Assembly (NCBI GenBank): GCA_965656875.1
Contig: CBFHMJ010000015.1
Location: 62,001 to 126,000, forward strand
DNA: 64,000 bases
Direction: 5' to 3'
From: CBFHMJ01 sp965656875
GTDB taxonomy: Bacteria > Pseudomonadota > Gammaproteobacteria > Enterobacterales > Alteromonadaceae
The notes below the pieces were generated by a model. It was not told the DNA's origin, ran no database searches, and saw nothing but the letters and a program-made list of their open reading frames with translations. This document shows positions 9,341 through 17,102 of the stretch, one piece after another. How positions within the stretch are numbered: position 1 is the stretch's first letter; every line of letters begins with the position of its first letter. Position numbers and translations under genes: made by a program.

Positions 9341-9970
9341 ATGGTGTCAGGGATCCTGATTTTTCTGGTTATTTGTCTGCTTAATGCTGCATTATTTTTT
9401 GCTGCGGTTTCTAAGGGGGCCGATTACCTTTATGCAGAAAATGGCGTTATTGAGAATCTTCAGGTTTTGGCTATTTTTGTCTGTGGCACGTTATTCGTTA
9501 AAACCATCTTTTCGATTAAAAAGTCTCACCATAAATTGATTGCTACAGGTTGTGCGTGGCTTTGTTTAACGTTCATTCTGCGCGAAGTGGATGTGGAAGA
9601 CTTCGATATCCCTCAAATTTTCATTTTCCTTGGTAGCGGTACGGGACGAAACCTGATGTTGCTGGCCGGTTGGATTACAATCTTTACGCTATTTTATAGA
9701 CAATTTTCAGCATTTAAGGGCCAATTGTCACGTTACTTTATGTCTTATACCGGACGTTTCTTCATGTTGGCTGCGGGGTTTTTATTACTGGGAGATGCGT
9801 TTGACCATCGATGGATTGATGTGCCGTTTTATCAGTTTTATGAGGAGTTGTCAGAGCTAAACGGTTACTTTTCAATGGTTGTAGGAGCTTTAGTCGCTCG
9901 ATATAGCTTTGAACAAATTGAGCGTCCTGTAGAAGCTTCTCAACAAGGCCTCGTGGAATCCACCATCTAA
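9341..9970 (+). CDS. Multi-pass membrane protein of unknown function
   Basis: The protein has about 209 residues from the ATG at 9341, which is preceded by GGTGGTGA; an upstream TTG at 9299 is a weaker choice. I count about five hydrophobic segments: the N-terminal VSGILIFLVICLLNAALFFAA, a second near LQVLAIFVCGTLFV, then LIATGCAWLCLTFILR, NLMLLAGWITIFTLF and FFMLAAGFLLLGDAF. Acidic and His residues sit at their ends (FILREVDVEDFDIPQ, DAFDHRWIDVPFYQFYEE). Those polar clusters near membrane edges could bind a metal or cofactor, but I know no characterised relative. The gene ends at a bidirectional hairpin facing the DUF1415 gene. Confidence 0.75.
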   Translation: MVSGILIFLVICLLNAALFFAAVSKGADYLYAENGVIENLQVLAIFVCGTLFVKTIFSIKKSHHKLIATGCAWLCLTFILREVDVEDFDIPQIFIFLGSGTGRNLMLLAGWITIFTLFYRQFSAFKGQLSRYFMSYTGRFFMLAAGFLLLGDAFDHRWIDVPFYQFYEELSELNGYFSMVVGALVARYSFEQIERPVEASQQGLVESTI

Positions 9971-9979
9971 AACTTCTGG

Positions 9980-10019
9980 CAGAATAAAACCTGATCGATG
10001 AATATCAGGTTTTATTCTG
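9980..10019. terminator. Bidirectional terminator hairpin
   Basis: A 16-bp perfect stem (9980-9995 with 10004-10019) has an 8-base loop between two convergent genes. Runs AAAA and TTTT inside the stem give short U-tracts on either strand. Confidence 0.65.
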
Positions 10020-10050
10020 AAAACACGAACTGTTACAGCGTTTATGTTAT

Positions 10051-10587
10051 TCAGGATTTATACTGTTTTAATTGTTTCTCCAGTGCTTCTTTCCCCATTT
10101 GCTCGCACAATTCAATGTTCCTTTCAGGGATTTGTGCCGGATCTTTCAAGTTATCAATTGCAGCTTCAATACTTGCTTCTCGAATAATGTGCAGCATTGG
10201 GTAAGGTGAGCGGTTTGTGTAGTTCGATGCTGCATCCGGTGATTCTCCTTCAAACTGATAATCAGGATGGAAGGATGCTAATTGATACGTCCCGTCGTAT
10301 TCACGCTCTTCCAGCAATATATTAGCCATATCCAGTATGTCTAAATATTGGTCAAAAGAAATAATACGATCGAAAATAATCAGTGTGGTTTCCTGGCCGG
10401 TATGCTGGTCCATTTTTTGACATTCGCTCAGCAATGTCGTTAAAACGCTTTCGGCATCAGCGTTTGAAATGGCATAAGTCAGTGTATTTTGATCGATTAC
10501 CGGGCGTGCGAAAGGGCAAATATTTAATCGCACAACGAATTGTTCAACCCATTTTTGCGTGTGTTGGATTAAGTCTGGATTTTCCAT
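10051..10587 (-). CDS. DUF1415 family protein
   Basis: The 178-residue protein begins with the family signature LIQHTQKWVEQFVVRLNICP followed by FARPVI. It continues with a conserved block FDRIISFDQYLDILDMANILL and ends with YPMLHIIREASIEAAID. These features identify the DUF1415 family, found across gammaproteobacteria, whose biochemical role is unknown. The length is normal for the family. The Cys in NICPFARP and the His in ASFHPDYQF are conserved and may be functional, but this is inference. The gene is single and convergent with the membrane protein gene to its left. Confidence 0.88.
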   Translation of the reverse strand: MENPDLIQHTQKWVEQFVVRLNICPFARPVIDQNTLTYAISNADAESVLTTLLSECQKMDQHTGQETTLIIFDRIISFDQYLDILDMANILLEEREYDGTYQLASFHPDYQFEGESPDAASNYTNRSPYPMLHIIREASIEAAIDNLKDPAQIPERNIELCEQMGKEALEKQLKQYKS

Positions 10588-10821
10588 TTTGAGTCTCGTT
10601 TACTCCAATATTTAGCGCATTTTAGTGCAAATATACTTTTGATGGGGATAAACCTTGTAAAAAGTAAAAGTAGACTACACTTGAACTTACAGGGTGTTTT
10701 TAAATCAGGGAATTTTAAATGCATCTCAGGTTCGGAATAATCTTATTAATCAACATACCCATGAAACTCCATGCCAGACTGGCAGTTAAACTGAGAGATA
10801 TGGGAGTAATGGCAGGCATCT

Positions 10822-11526
10822 GTGGAAAACTCGAGCAATTATCATAGTAAAGTGTGCAAAGTATTGCTGTTAGTTAGTGACAACTCTTTAACTGACAGTG
10901 TAATAGCCAGACTACCGGACAACTGCGAACTGGTTGCAATTCAGCATGTACCAGATATGCCTGATGGTAAAATCATGAGCGAGTTATTGCAGGAGCCTTT
11001 CTTTCAAAGCATTTCCCTGGTTATCTGGGCAGGACAGTACGTCAATGACTCAGTCGTTAACTGGTGTAGAGAGATAAATGCATGCAACATCAATACTCGT
11101 TTCATCGTACTTTCTCATCAGTGCAATGACAACGGACTGGAAAGATTGATGCAATCCGGTTGTAGCGGTGTTTTATTATTGACATCATCGGTAGCTGCGG
11201 TAAAAAAGAAAATCAGTGCAGTCGTTGAGCATCATGCGGTATTAGATGAGCAACTGGTTGAAACGTTAATTTCACTTTATCAGGCTGGAGCTGGCAAGCA
11301 AACGGCTGGAACGGATGAATTGACAGACCGGGAGCAACAAATACTCTCTTTGATCGCCAAAGGTTTCAGTAACAAAATAATTGCAAAAAAGTTAGAAATA
11401 TCTGACGGAACTGTTAAGGTTCATGTTAAGCATCTCTTGAAAAAACTCAGGCTTAATTCCCGGGTAGAAGCCGCCATATTTATGTTAAATCATCAAAAGG
11501 CCAGTCAAAATAATGTCGTGTTATGA
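10822..11526 (+). CDS. LuxR/NarL-type transcriptional regulator with an atypical receiver
   Basis: The C-terminal ~65 residues are a standard LuxR helix-turn-helix: LTDREQQILSLIAKGFSNKI, then TVKVHVKHLLKKL. The N-terminal ~130 residues fold like a response-regulator receiver (VLLLVSDNSLTDSVIARL, then FIVLSHQCNDNGLERLMQSG, then SGVLLL). The strand that should carry the phosphorylated Asp reads SLVIWAGQ, so phosphorylation at the usual place is not possible. The start is a GTG with GGCAGG seven bases upstream. The end overlaps moeA by 14 bases, implying co-transcription. A link to molybdenum-cofactor or respiratory control is possible but unproven. Confidence 0.85.
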   Translation: MENSSNYHSKVCKVLLLVSDNSLTDSVIARLPDNCELVAIQHVPDMPDGKIMSELLQEPFFQSISLVIWAGQYVNDSVVNWCREINACNINTRFIVLSHQCNDNGLERLMQSGCSGVLLLTSSVAAVKKKISAVVEHHAVLDEQLVETLISLYQAGAGKQTAGTDELTDREQQILSLIAKGFSNKIIAKKLEISDGTVKVHVKHLLKKLRLNSRVEAAIFMLNHQKASQNNVVL

Positions 11527-12739
11527 AGTCAAAGGATTGCTTCCATTAGAGGAAGCAATGAATCGCCTGCTAGAAAAAGTCTCTCTTCAATCATCAACCG
11601 AACAAGTCACGTTATCCGAAGCATCAGGCCGCATTCTTGCTGTAGATGCCATTTCGAAAGTCAATGTTCCTCCGCACCACAATTCCAGTATGGACGGCTA
11701 TGCAATTCGAGCGGCAGATCAGGATAAAGCGCCATTAAAACTCACAGGTCAGTCATTTGCAGGCCACCCCTTCGTTGATGCGGTTGGAGAGGGTGAATGC
11801 GTGCGTATAATGACAGGTGCAGTCTTACCTGCCGGCGCTGATAGTGTTGTTATGCAAGAGAATACAGACGTTGTAGATAACCAACTTACGGTTACTAAAA
11901 CAGTTTCAGCCGGAGAGAATGTGCGACGTTGCGGCGAGGATATTGCTAAAGGGCATGTCGTGTTGAAGAAAGGCCGCCGTATAACTGCTTCTGATGTTGG
12001 TTTACTGGCTTCGTTAGGAGAGCAAAAAGTTACTGTTTACAAGGCAGTTACTGCTGCGGTATTTAGTACGGGTGATGAACTTAAACCGCCGGGTAGCGTA
12101 CTGAGTGATGGTGAAATATATGAGAGTAATGGCGTTACGGTTGCTTCATTACTGAAAAAAATGGGTGTTAACGTCATTGAAATGGGTATTATTCCTGACG
12201 AGCAAGACGCCTTAAGGACAGCATTTGAACAGGCGAACCAACAAGCCGATGTTGTTATTTCATCGGGTGGCGTCAGTGTTGGCGACGCGGATTTCGTTAA
12301 AGATATATTGGCTGAAAAAGGTGTCGTTGAATTATGGAAGTTAGCCATTAAACCTGGAAAACCTTTCGCGTTTGGCACCCTGTCTGACAGTTATTTTATT
12401 GGCTTACCCGGCAATCCGGTATCAGCACTGGTTACACTGCATCAACTGGCAGTTCCTGCATTGGCGAAAATGGGCGGCGAAGTGCTACCACAACGCATCA
12501 GAATTCCTGCAACACTACAAACCCGTTTAAATAAAAGACCAGGAAGAACTGACTTCCAGCGTGGCATTTACACATTTGAAGATGGCAAGGCTGTTGTTAG
12601 CAAGACGGGAAATCAGGGATCCGGTATTTTAAGTTCTATGTCTCAAGCCAATTGCTACATTGTACTACCGCAGGATAGTGGCAGTGTTGAGGCCGGAGAA
12701 ACAGTGACCGTTGAATTGTTTGATTACCTGTTGAGCTAA
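11513..12739 (+). CDS. moeA: Molybdopterin molybdotransferase MoeA
   Basis: MoeA inserts molybdate into adenylylated molybdopterin, the last step of molybdenum-cofactor synthesis in the cytoplasm. At 408 residues it has normal family length and all family blocks. These include PPHHNSSMDGYAI near residue 55, IMTGAVLPAGADSVVMQE, the MoCF-domain motifs STGDEL and SNG, SSGGVSVGDADFVKDIL and LPGNPVSALVT. A beta-barrel C-terminal domain follows. The usual partner genes (moaB, mobA, moaA) are absent here. The gene instead overlaps an upstream LuxR-type regulator by 14 bases. A weak hairpin terminator follows. Confidence 0.96.
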   Translation: MSCYEVKGLLPLEEAMNRLLEKVSLQSSTEQVTLSEASGRILAVDAISKVNVPPHHNSSMDGYAIRAADQDKAPLKLTGQSFAGHPFVDAVGEGECVRIMTGAVLPAGADSVVMQENTDVVDNQLTVTKTVSAGENVRRCGEDIAKGHVVLKKGRRITASDVGLLASLGEQKVTVYKAVTAAVFSTGDELKPPGSVLSDGEIYESNGVTVASLLKKMGVNVIEMGIIPDEQDALRTAFEQANQQADVVISSGGVSVGDADFVKDILAEKGVVELWKLAIKPGKPFAFGTLSDSYFIGLPGNPVSALVTLHQLAVPALAKMGGEVLPQRIRIPATLQTRLNKRPGRTDFQRGIYTFEDGKAVVSKTGNQGSGILSSMSQANCYIVLPQDSGSVEAGETVTVELFDYLLS

Positions 12740-12816
12740 TTGGGAATGATTAAAAAGTTTTAAATGGGATTCAATAAGGTCTTTTTTGCGAGTCATTTAA
12801 ATTATATGATCTATTA

Positions 12817-12856
12817 GCCAACGTTTTTGTAACACTTTGATTAACGTTGGCTTTTC
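12817..12856 (+). terminator. Probable intrinsic terminator of moeA
   Basis: GCCAACGTT (12817-12825) pairs with AACGTTGGC (12843-12851) across a 17-base loop and is followed by TTTTCC. The hairpin lies before the thioesterase start at 12895. Confidence 0.55.
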
Positions 12857-12894
12857 CATTTTTGACGACAATAAATTTGAGAAGGGAAGTAGTA

Positions 12895-13677
12895 ATGTCC
12901 AACTGGTTTTTTAAATACAGACATAATCCGAACGCAGACTTAAGGGTGTTTTGTTTTCCGTACGCGGGAGGCAGTGCTGTGGTATTTGATGGTTGGCAAC
13001 ATGAATTCCCTGACAATATTGATGTGATGGCGATTCAAGCGCCAGGCCGGGGAAATCGATTCTCTGAACCTGCAATTGGTTCATTGAATGATAAAGTTGA
13101 TAGTTTATTTGAAGAGATAATTCCATTCCTGGACATTCCATATGTGTTTGTTGGGCATAGCAACGGAGCTTTGACGGCGTTTGAGTTAAGTCGAAAAATT
13201 CAATCGTGGAGTGATGCAGGTAAATTAACGGCGCAAGCTCAAAAAAACTATCGCCATTTGATTATTTCAGCTAAACGCGCTCCTTTCTTGCCTAAGATAA
13301 AACCTGATATGGCGCATTTACCGTTAGATGATTTTATCGAGCGACTGCGTGAATATAATGGTACACCGAAAGAAATTCTTGAAAACAAAGAACTAATGGA
13401 ACTGTTTTATCCCATGCTGAAGGCCGATTTCTCTTTGAGTGAAAACATGCAATATCAGGAAGGTCAGAAATTACGAGTGCCAGCAACATTGTTCTGGGGT
13501 CAACAGGATGTGGATGTGCCAAAAGAAGATATGCAGCAGTGGGAAGCCTGTTTTGAACAACCTTTACCACTTATTCCATTTTCAGATGACCACTTTTTTA
13601 TTAATAGTCAACGAGAAGCATTCATTGGTCAGGTGAATAAAATCGTAGAGAACTGTTTAGAAAATATTAATGCCTGA
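12895..13677 (+). CDS. Type II thioesterase (GrsT/SrfAD-like alpha/beta hydrolase)
   Basis: The chosen ATG at 12895 follows GGGAAG and gives a normal 260-residue protein; an ATG 16 codons upstream would place the start inside the moeA terminator. Signature blocks are FCFPYAGGSAVVFDGW, QAPGRGNRF, the nucleophile elbow VGHSNGALTAFELSR, and the C-terminal FWGQQDVDVP and DDHFFI, which hold the catalytic Asp and His. These enzymes clear mis-primed acyl groups from carrier proteins of non-ribosomal peptide or polyketide synthases. No synthetase is in the window, so the partner must lie elsewhere. The last 8 bases overlap the next gene. Confidence 0.88.
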   Translation: MSNWFFKYRHNPNADLRVFCFPYAGGSAVVFDGWQHEFPDNIDVMAIQAPGRGNRFSEPAIGSLNDKVDSLFEEIIPFLDIPYVFVGHSNGALTAFELSRKIQSWSDAGKLTAQAQKNYRHLIISAKRAPFLPKIKPDMAHLPLDDFIERLREYNGTPKEILENKELMELFYPMLKADFSLSENMQYQEGQKLRVPATLFWGQQDVDVPKEDMQQWEACFEQPLPLIPFSDDHFFINSQREAFIGQVNKIVENCLENINA

Positions 13678-13957
13678 TAAGTCTCAAGAATCTGAATGGT
13701 TGGTATATATACTCCAGTGTAATGATGATAGTTATTACACTGGAGTAACAACTGATATAGCACGTCGCCTTGATGAACATAACAAGGATGACAAAAAAGC
13801 CGCAAAGTATACCAGAGTACGTCGCCCGGTTTACCTGGTTTACAAGGAGCGATGTCATGATCGGCGAGCTGCCTGTAAACGAGAATATGAAATAAAGCAG
13901 CTGACACGCCTCAAAAAGAAACAGTTAATTGACTCTTCCGCTACGTCAATCCTGTAG
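13670..13957 (+). CDS. GIY-YIG endonuclease-fold protein, UPF0213/YhbQ type
   Basis: This 95-residue protein is a single GIY-YIG domain. It has WLVYILQCNDDSYYTGVTTD in place of the two name motifs, the conserved Arg and His in ARRLDEHN, and the catalytic Glu region KREYEIKQLTR. Small stand-alone members of this type are linked to nucleic-acid end processing or repair. It is a cellular protein rather than a homing enzyme. It overlaps the thioesterase by 8 bases and is probably translated from the same mRNA. The functional connection between the two is not evident. Confidence 0.88.
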   Translation: MPDKSQESEWLVYILQCNDDSYYTGVTTDIARRLDEHNKDDKKAAKYTRVRRPVYLVYKERCHDRRAACKREYEIKQLTRLKKKQLIDSSATSIL

Positions 13958-14202
13958 CGACTATGCCTTAAGCCATATAATTATCATGCGATTATTTTCC
14001 AAATTAGGATAAATTCGCGAATCCGCAGTATTTTAGCTCTGTTTAATTAGATTTTTTTCATCATCTATCCATTTGATATATATAAATTAATTAAAGCACT
14101 AATAACTCGAGCTTATTATTAAATTTTTTGAACTAACAGCTATTGCTATACTTATGCCATAAGAAAGAGTTAACAAGTGCGAATTAAAGCAGCTGGAATA
14201 TT

Positions 14203-15129
14203 ATGAGTCGATCTGGAAATTCTGATATTAATCTCTTACCTCTGTTAGAGATTCTCATTTCAGAGCGAAGTGTTACTGCCGCCGCCCAGCGAGTTGGCAT
14301 TACACAATCTGCAATGAGTCATAGTTTGAAGCGATTGAGGGAGCTGCTTCACGATCCGTTATTAATTAAGACGGCTGGCGGTATGGAACCTACCCCGCGA
14401 GCGATGCAATTACATGGTCCAATTAAGTCAATTCTTGCTCAGTTAGATGATCTGATCTCACCAGATGGTGGCTTTGATTGTTTTACCAGCAAACGAAAAT
14501 TCACCATTCTGTGTAACAGTTACAGTTCGATGATTCTGCTGCCTGAAATTATCAGTAAGCTTGAGCTGGTTGCACCGGATATCCAGTTAGAGACGGTCTG
14601 TAGTGACAGTAGTTCAGATGATGACTGGTTATCACACCAATACGATTTAGTATTAGGTCACAAAGAACTCTGTAGTGACAAATTTACTCAGCAATCACTC
14701 TGGCATGATGAGTTGGTAACGGTTTGTCGAACAGGTCATAGCCTCGACAAAGAAGGGACTATATCACTTCCGGATTATGCGAATACCAGCCATATCGCTC
14801 TATATGATTTTTATGAACTGGAAAAAGAGATCGATGCTCGATTAGAGCAGCTATCCATTAATCGAAAAGTAAAAATTCGTTCATGTCACCTGGATGTGAT
14901 TTTATCAACGGTGTCACAAACCGATATGATTGCCACATTGCCAAAACGCTACATTGATCAGTTTGGTCATTTATATCAACTCAAGGTATTAAGTACGCCT
15001 GTGTCATTACCATCGATTGATTTAAAAGTTAGCTGGGAGTCAAAGTTTGACTTTGATGGAGGACAACGGTGGTTGCGCAATCTGATCTGCGATATTTCGT
15101 TTGATATGAATAAGCGATTAGTAAACTAA
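14203..15129 (+). CDS. LysR-type transcriptional regulator
   Basis: The 308-residue protein has the LysR helix-turn-helix near its start (VTAAAQRVGITQSAMSHSLK, then LHDPLLIKT, PTPRAMQLHGPI) and a periplasmic-binding-protein-like effector domain after residue 95. The N-terminal start LPLLEILISERSVT resembles the NodD/YbeF subgroup, which often senses aromatic or other small ligands. Its target cannot be named, because the neighbours (the GIY-YIG gene and the convergent DUF1232 gene) give no hint. A possible -10 element TATACT occurs in the AT-rich region upstream. The stop codon lies inside the terminator stem. Confidence 0.92.
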   Translation: MSRSGNSDINLLPLLEILISERSVTAAAQRVGITQSAMSHSLKRLRELLHDPLLIKTAGGMEPTPRAMQLHGPIKSILAQLDDLISPDGGFDCFTSKRKFTILCNSYSSMILLPEIISKLELVAPDIQLETVCSDSSSDDDWLSHQYDLVLGHKELCSDKFTQQSLWHDELVTVCRTGHSLDKEGTISLPDYANTSHIALYDFYELEKEIDARLEQLSINRKVKIRSCHLDVILSTVSQTDMIATLPKRYIDQFGHLYQLKVLSTPVSLPSIDLKVSWESKFDFDGGQRWLRNLICDISFDMNKRLVN

Positions 15130-15156
15130 AAGGGGGCTTTTGCCCCCTTTTAGTTT
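15123..15156. terminator. Strong bidirectional terminator
   Basis: A perfect 15-bp stem (15123-15137 with 15142-15156) with a GGGGGC/GCCCCC core and a TTTT loop carries A and T runs on both arms. It serves both the LysR gene and the converging DUF1232 gene. Confidence 0.9.
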
Positions 15157-15174
15157 GATATCGTTATTAATCAG

Positions 15175-15729
15175 TTAGAAGATTGAACGGAACGATGAAC
15201 CTGATGAACGACGACGGCCTGTGCGTCTGTGCTTCATGCGGTTATGAAGTTCACGACGTTTAGCACCAAGCCACTCTTCACGTGTGATTGTTTCTTCGCT
15301 TGGTCTGATTTTCTCTTCACGTTCTCTGTATTGACAGAACTCTTCAAATGCTTCGATTTCGTCTTGTAGACCACTGGCAACCAGTTCAATCATGATTGCG
15401 TCATCAACAAGCCCTAATGCCGGGATGTTGTCTGGAATTAGATCCTGTGGGTTTGCAAAATAAGCTAGCGCATGAAGTACATCTTCACGCTCTTCTGCGG
15501 GGATTTCCCATTCACTGTCTTCAACCATGCCAACTAAAGTATTTAGTTTATCAATGCGATGCTTAATAAATTCAGGTGTGTTATCAGCGATTGAAGAAGC
15601 TACAGATTTTGCACTTGATAAGATGGTTTGCTCATCCAGCTCGCCTGAACCTTCCTGCGCTTTGCGCATTTCTTCACGGAAGTAATCCAAATCTGAGTCT
15701 TGTAATTCAAAATTGATGCTGAACGCCAT
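15175..15729 (-). CDS. DUF1232 (YkvA-like) protein
   Basis: The central part of this 184-residue protein carries the DUF1232 signature LHALAYFANPQDLIPDNIPA followed by LGLVDDAIMI, a short helical hairpin seen in YkvA-like proteins of unknown role. Flanking regions are strongly charged. The N-terminus has an acidic helical stretch, and the C-terminus ends in a basic segment rich in Arg and Ser (RRTGRRRSSGSSF), possibly nucleic-acid or membrane binding. The ATG at 15729 has AAGGAT upstream. No partner gene is adjacent. Confidence 0.82.
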   Translation of the reverse strand: MAFSINFELQDSDLDYFREEMRKAQEGSGELDEQTILSSAKSVASSIADNTPEFIKHRIDKLNTLVGMVEDSEWEIPAEEREDVLHALAYFANPQDLIPDNIPALGLVDDAIMIELVASGLQDEIEAFEEFCQYREREEKIRPSEETITREEWLGAKRRELHNRMKHRRTGRRRSSGSSFRSIF

Positions 15730-16116
15730 GGATAGATCCTTAAAAATAGTTAGCCGTTATGTTTGTCGGCAAAGCCCGAACTACGCGGATAAGTTGATAT
15801 ATAGTTTTATGTTGTTATACCTGCCTGGACTACACATGTAAATCGCGTCTCAGGTGATCGGTATTAAAACAGACTGATAAAGAGAATAGAGAAGCTATTC
15901 AATATAAACAAGTCCTGTAGCGCAATTAGTTTTCAAACGATGATCATTTAAGTATTGGTAAAACTTCACTTGAATATTAATTAGTTAGCAATAATTTTGT
16001 TAGGAATGAGAAAAATCATAGCGGTGAAAAAAATTGCTTTAATAACCGACAAGGGCAGCTGTTAGCGATAGAATGAGGAACGTCAGTGTCATCGTTGAAA
16101 GTGGAAGAATAAATCT
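15730..16116. other. Divergent intergenic region
   Basis: This AT-rich region lies between the leftward DUF1232 gene and the rightward PPTase-like gene. No open frame, strong hairpin or recognisable operator was seen. Promoters for both genes are expected here. Confidence 0.45.
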
Positions 16117-16848
16117 ATGTTGAGTGGTCTGTTTTTTAAATTGCCCGTATTGGAATTCGATGTGCTGAATTTATTTGTAATTTCCAATATTTCTGAGATA
16201 GATCAGGATGATATGGCAAAGTTCAAAGACTGGCTCACTGATGAAGAACGACTCCAGGCTACGCGCTCTCATGATGAACGTGTTTATGTCGTATCTCGTG
16301 CAGCGGCAAGATTTCTGGCCGCTTTTTATCTGGGCAAAGAAGTTGATGAAGTTAGTCTGGCATACAGTGACAGTGGTCAACCGTCTATTCCCGGTAATCG
16401 TCTTATCAATATGTCGATAGCTGTGGATGTGGATACTATCGTGCTTGGCATGTGCTTAAGTGCGGCATCCAGTCTTTATATTCAGCCTCGAAGCGTCAGT
16501 AGCGATTTTGATAAAAACACAATTCCAACCTCTTTTCGAAAGCCATTCAAACATTCAGAGAATAAAAAGCAGCTTGCTTACCAGTTGTCGGGTTTACTGA
16601 CATGTCTTGCGATATCAGAACGTGCAAATCGAGCAAAACTGGACGTTGAATCCGGGCTTTCGCGAGAGGGGACATTAACTCTACAGGTTAGAACTACGGA
16701 CAACAGTGTGCATACTTTTCAGGTGATACTGGAGGATATTCAATTATCAGTGGCTGTGCTCACGGATGAAGAACAATTTACAATTGCTTGTCACCAGTTT
16801 TATCCGGAAGACTCCTCGGAAGAAATAGAAGTTACTCACGTGTTGTAG
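16117..16848 (+). CDS. Degenerate phosphopantetheinyl transferase-like protein
   Basis: Residues 30-95 resemble the N-terminal half of Sfp-type PPTases: FKDWLTDEERLQATRSHDER, then VVSRAAARFLAAFYLG, then LAYSDSGQPSIPG. This is the pattern of length, spacing and Arg-rich helices seen before the catalytic half. The catalytic motifs are not intact. There is no GVDIE-type metal site after residue 100, and the expected KEAxxK segment reads SERANRAK. If the likeness is real, the protein has lost CoA-to-carrier-protein transfer or binds carrier proteins without modifying them. GGAAG lies about ten bases before the ATG. It could also be an unrelated protein; I am only moderately sure. Confidence 0.55.
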   Translation: MLSGLFFKLPVLEFDVLNLFVISNISEIDQDDMAKFKDWLTDEERLQATRSHDERVYVVSRAAARFLAAFYLGKEVDEVSLAYSDSGQPSIPGNRLINMSIAVDVDTIVLGMCLSAASSLYIQPRSVSSDFDKNTIPTSFRKPFKHSENKKQLAYQLSGLLTCLAISERANRAKLDVESGLSREGTLTLQVRTTDNSVHTFQVILEDIQLSVAVLTDEEQFTIACHQFYPEDSSEEIEVTHVL

Positions 16849-17102
16849 TGAACGATCTTGTGAGACATTTGCTCATCAAACTGCAAGATATTGCCTTAAT
16901 TAGCTGGCAGTAATATGCATTTTTATGACAAAAAGGACTCGTAGAATTCGGCATTTATTTATATTTAGCATATAAAAATCAACCTGTTAAAAGAAAATTC
17001 TTTTATAGTCATCCTGCTACGCAGAATTTCCATTGATATTTAAAGTCTCATTTATAGGTATAAAATCTCGTTCCTACAATTGGACATTAAAGGAAATAAG
17101 GA

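Noticed and set aside
12847..12894. An upstream ATG extending the thioesterase by 16 residues
   Set aside because: It lies in the 3' arm of the moeA terminator and has no ribosome binding site, while the ATG at 12895 has GGGAAG.
13670..13957. GIY-YIG gene as a homing endonuclease or mobile-element gene
   Set aside because: It is a short, stand-alone UPF0213-type protein with no intron or flanking repeats.
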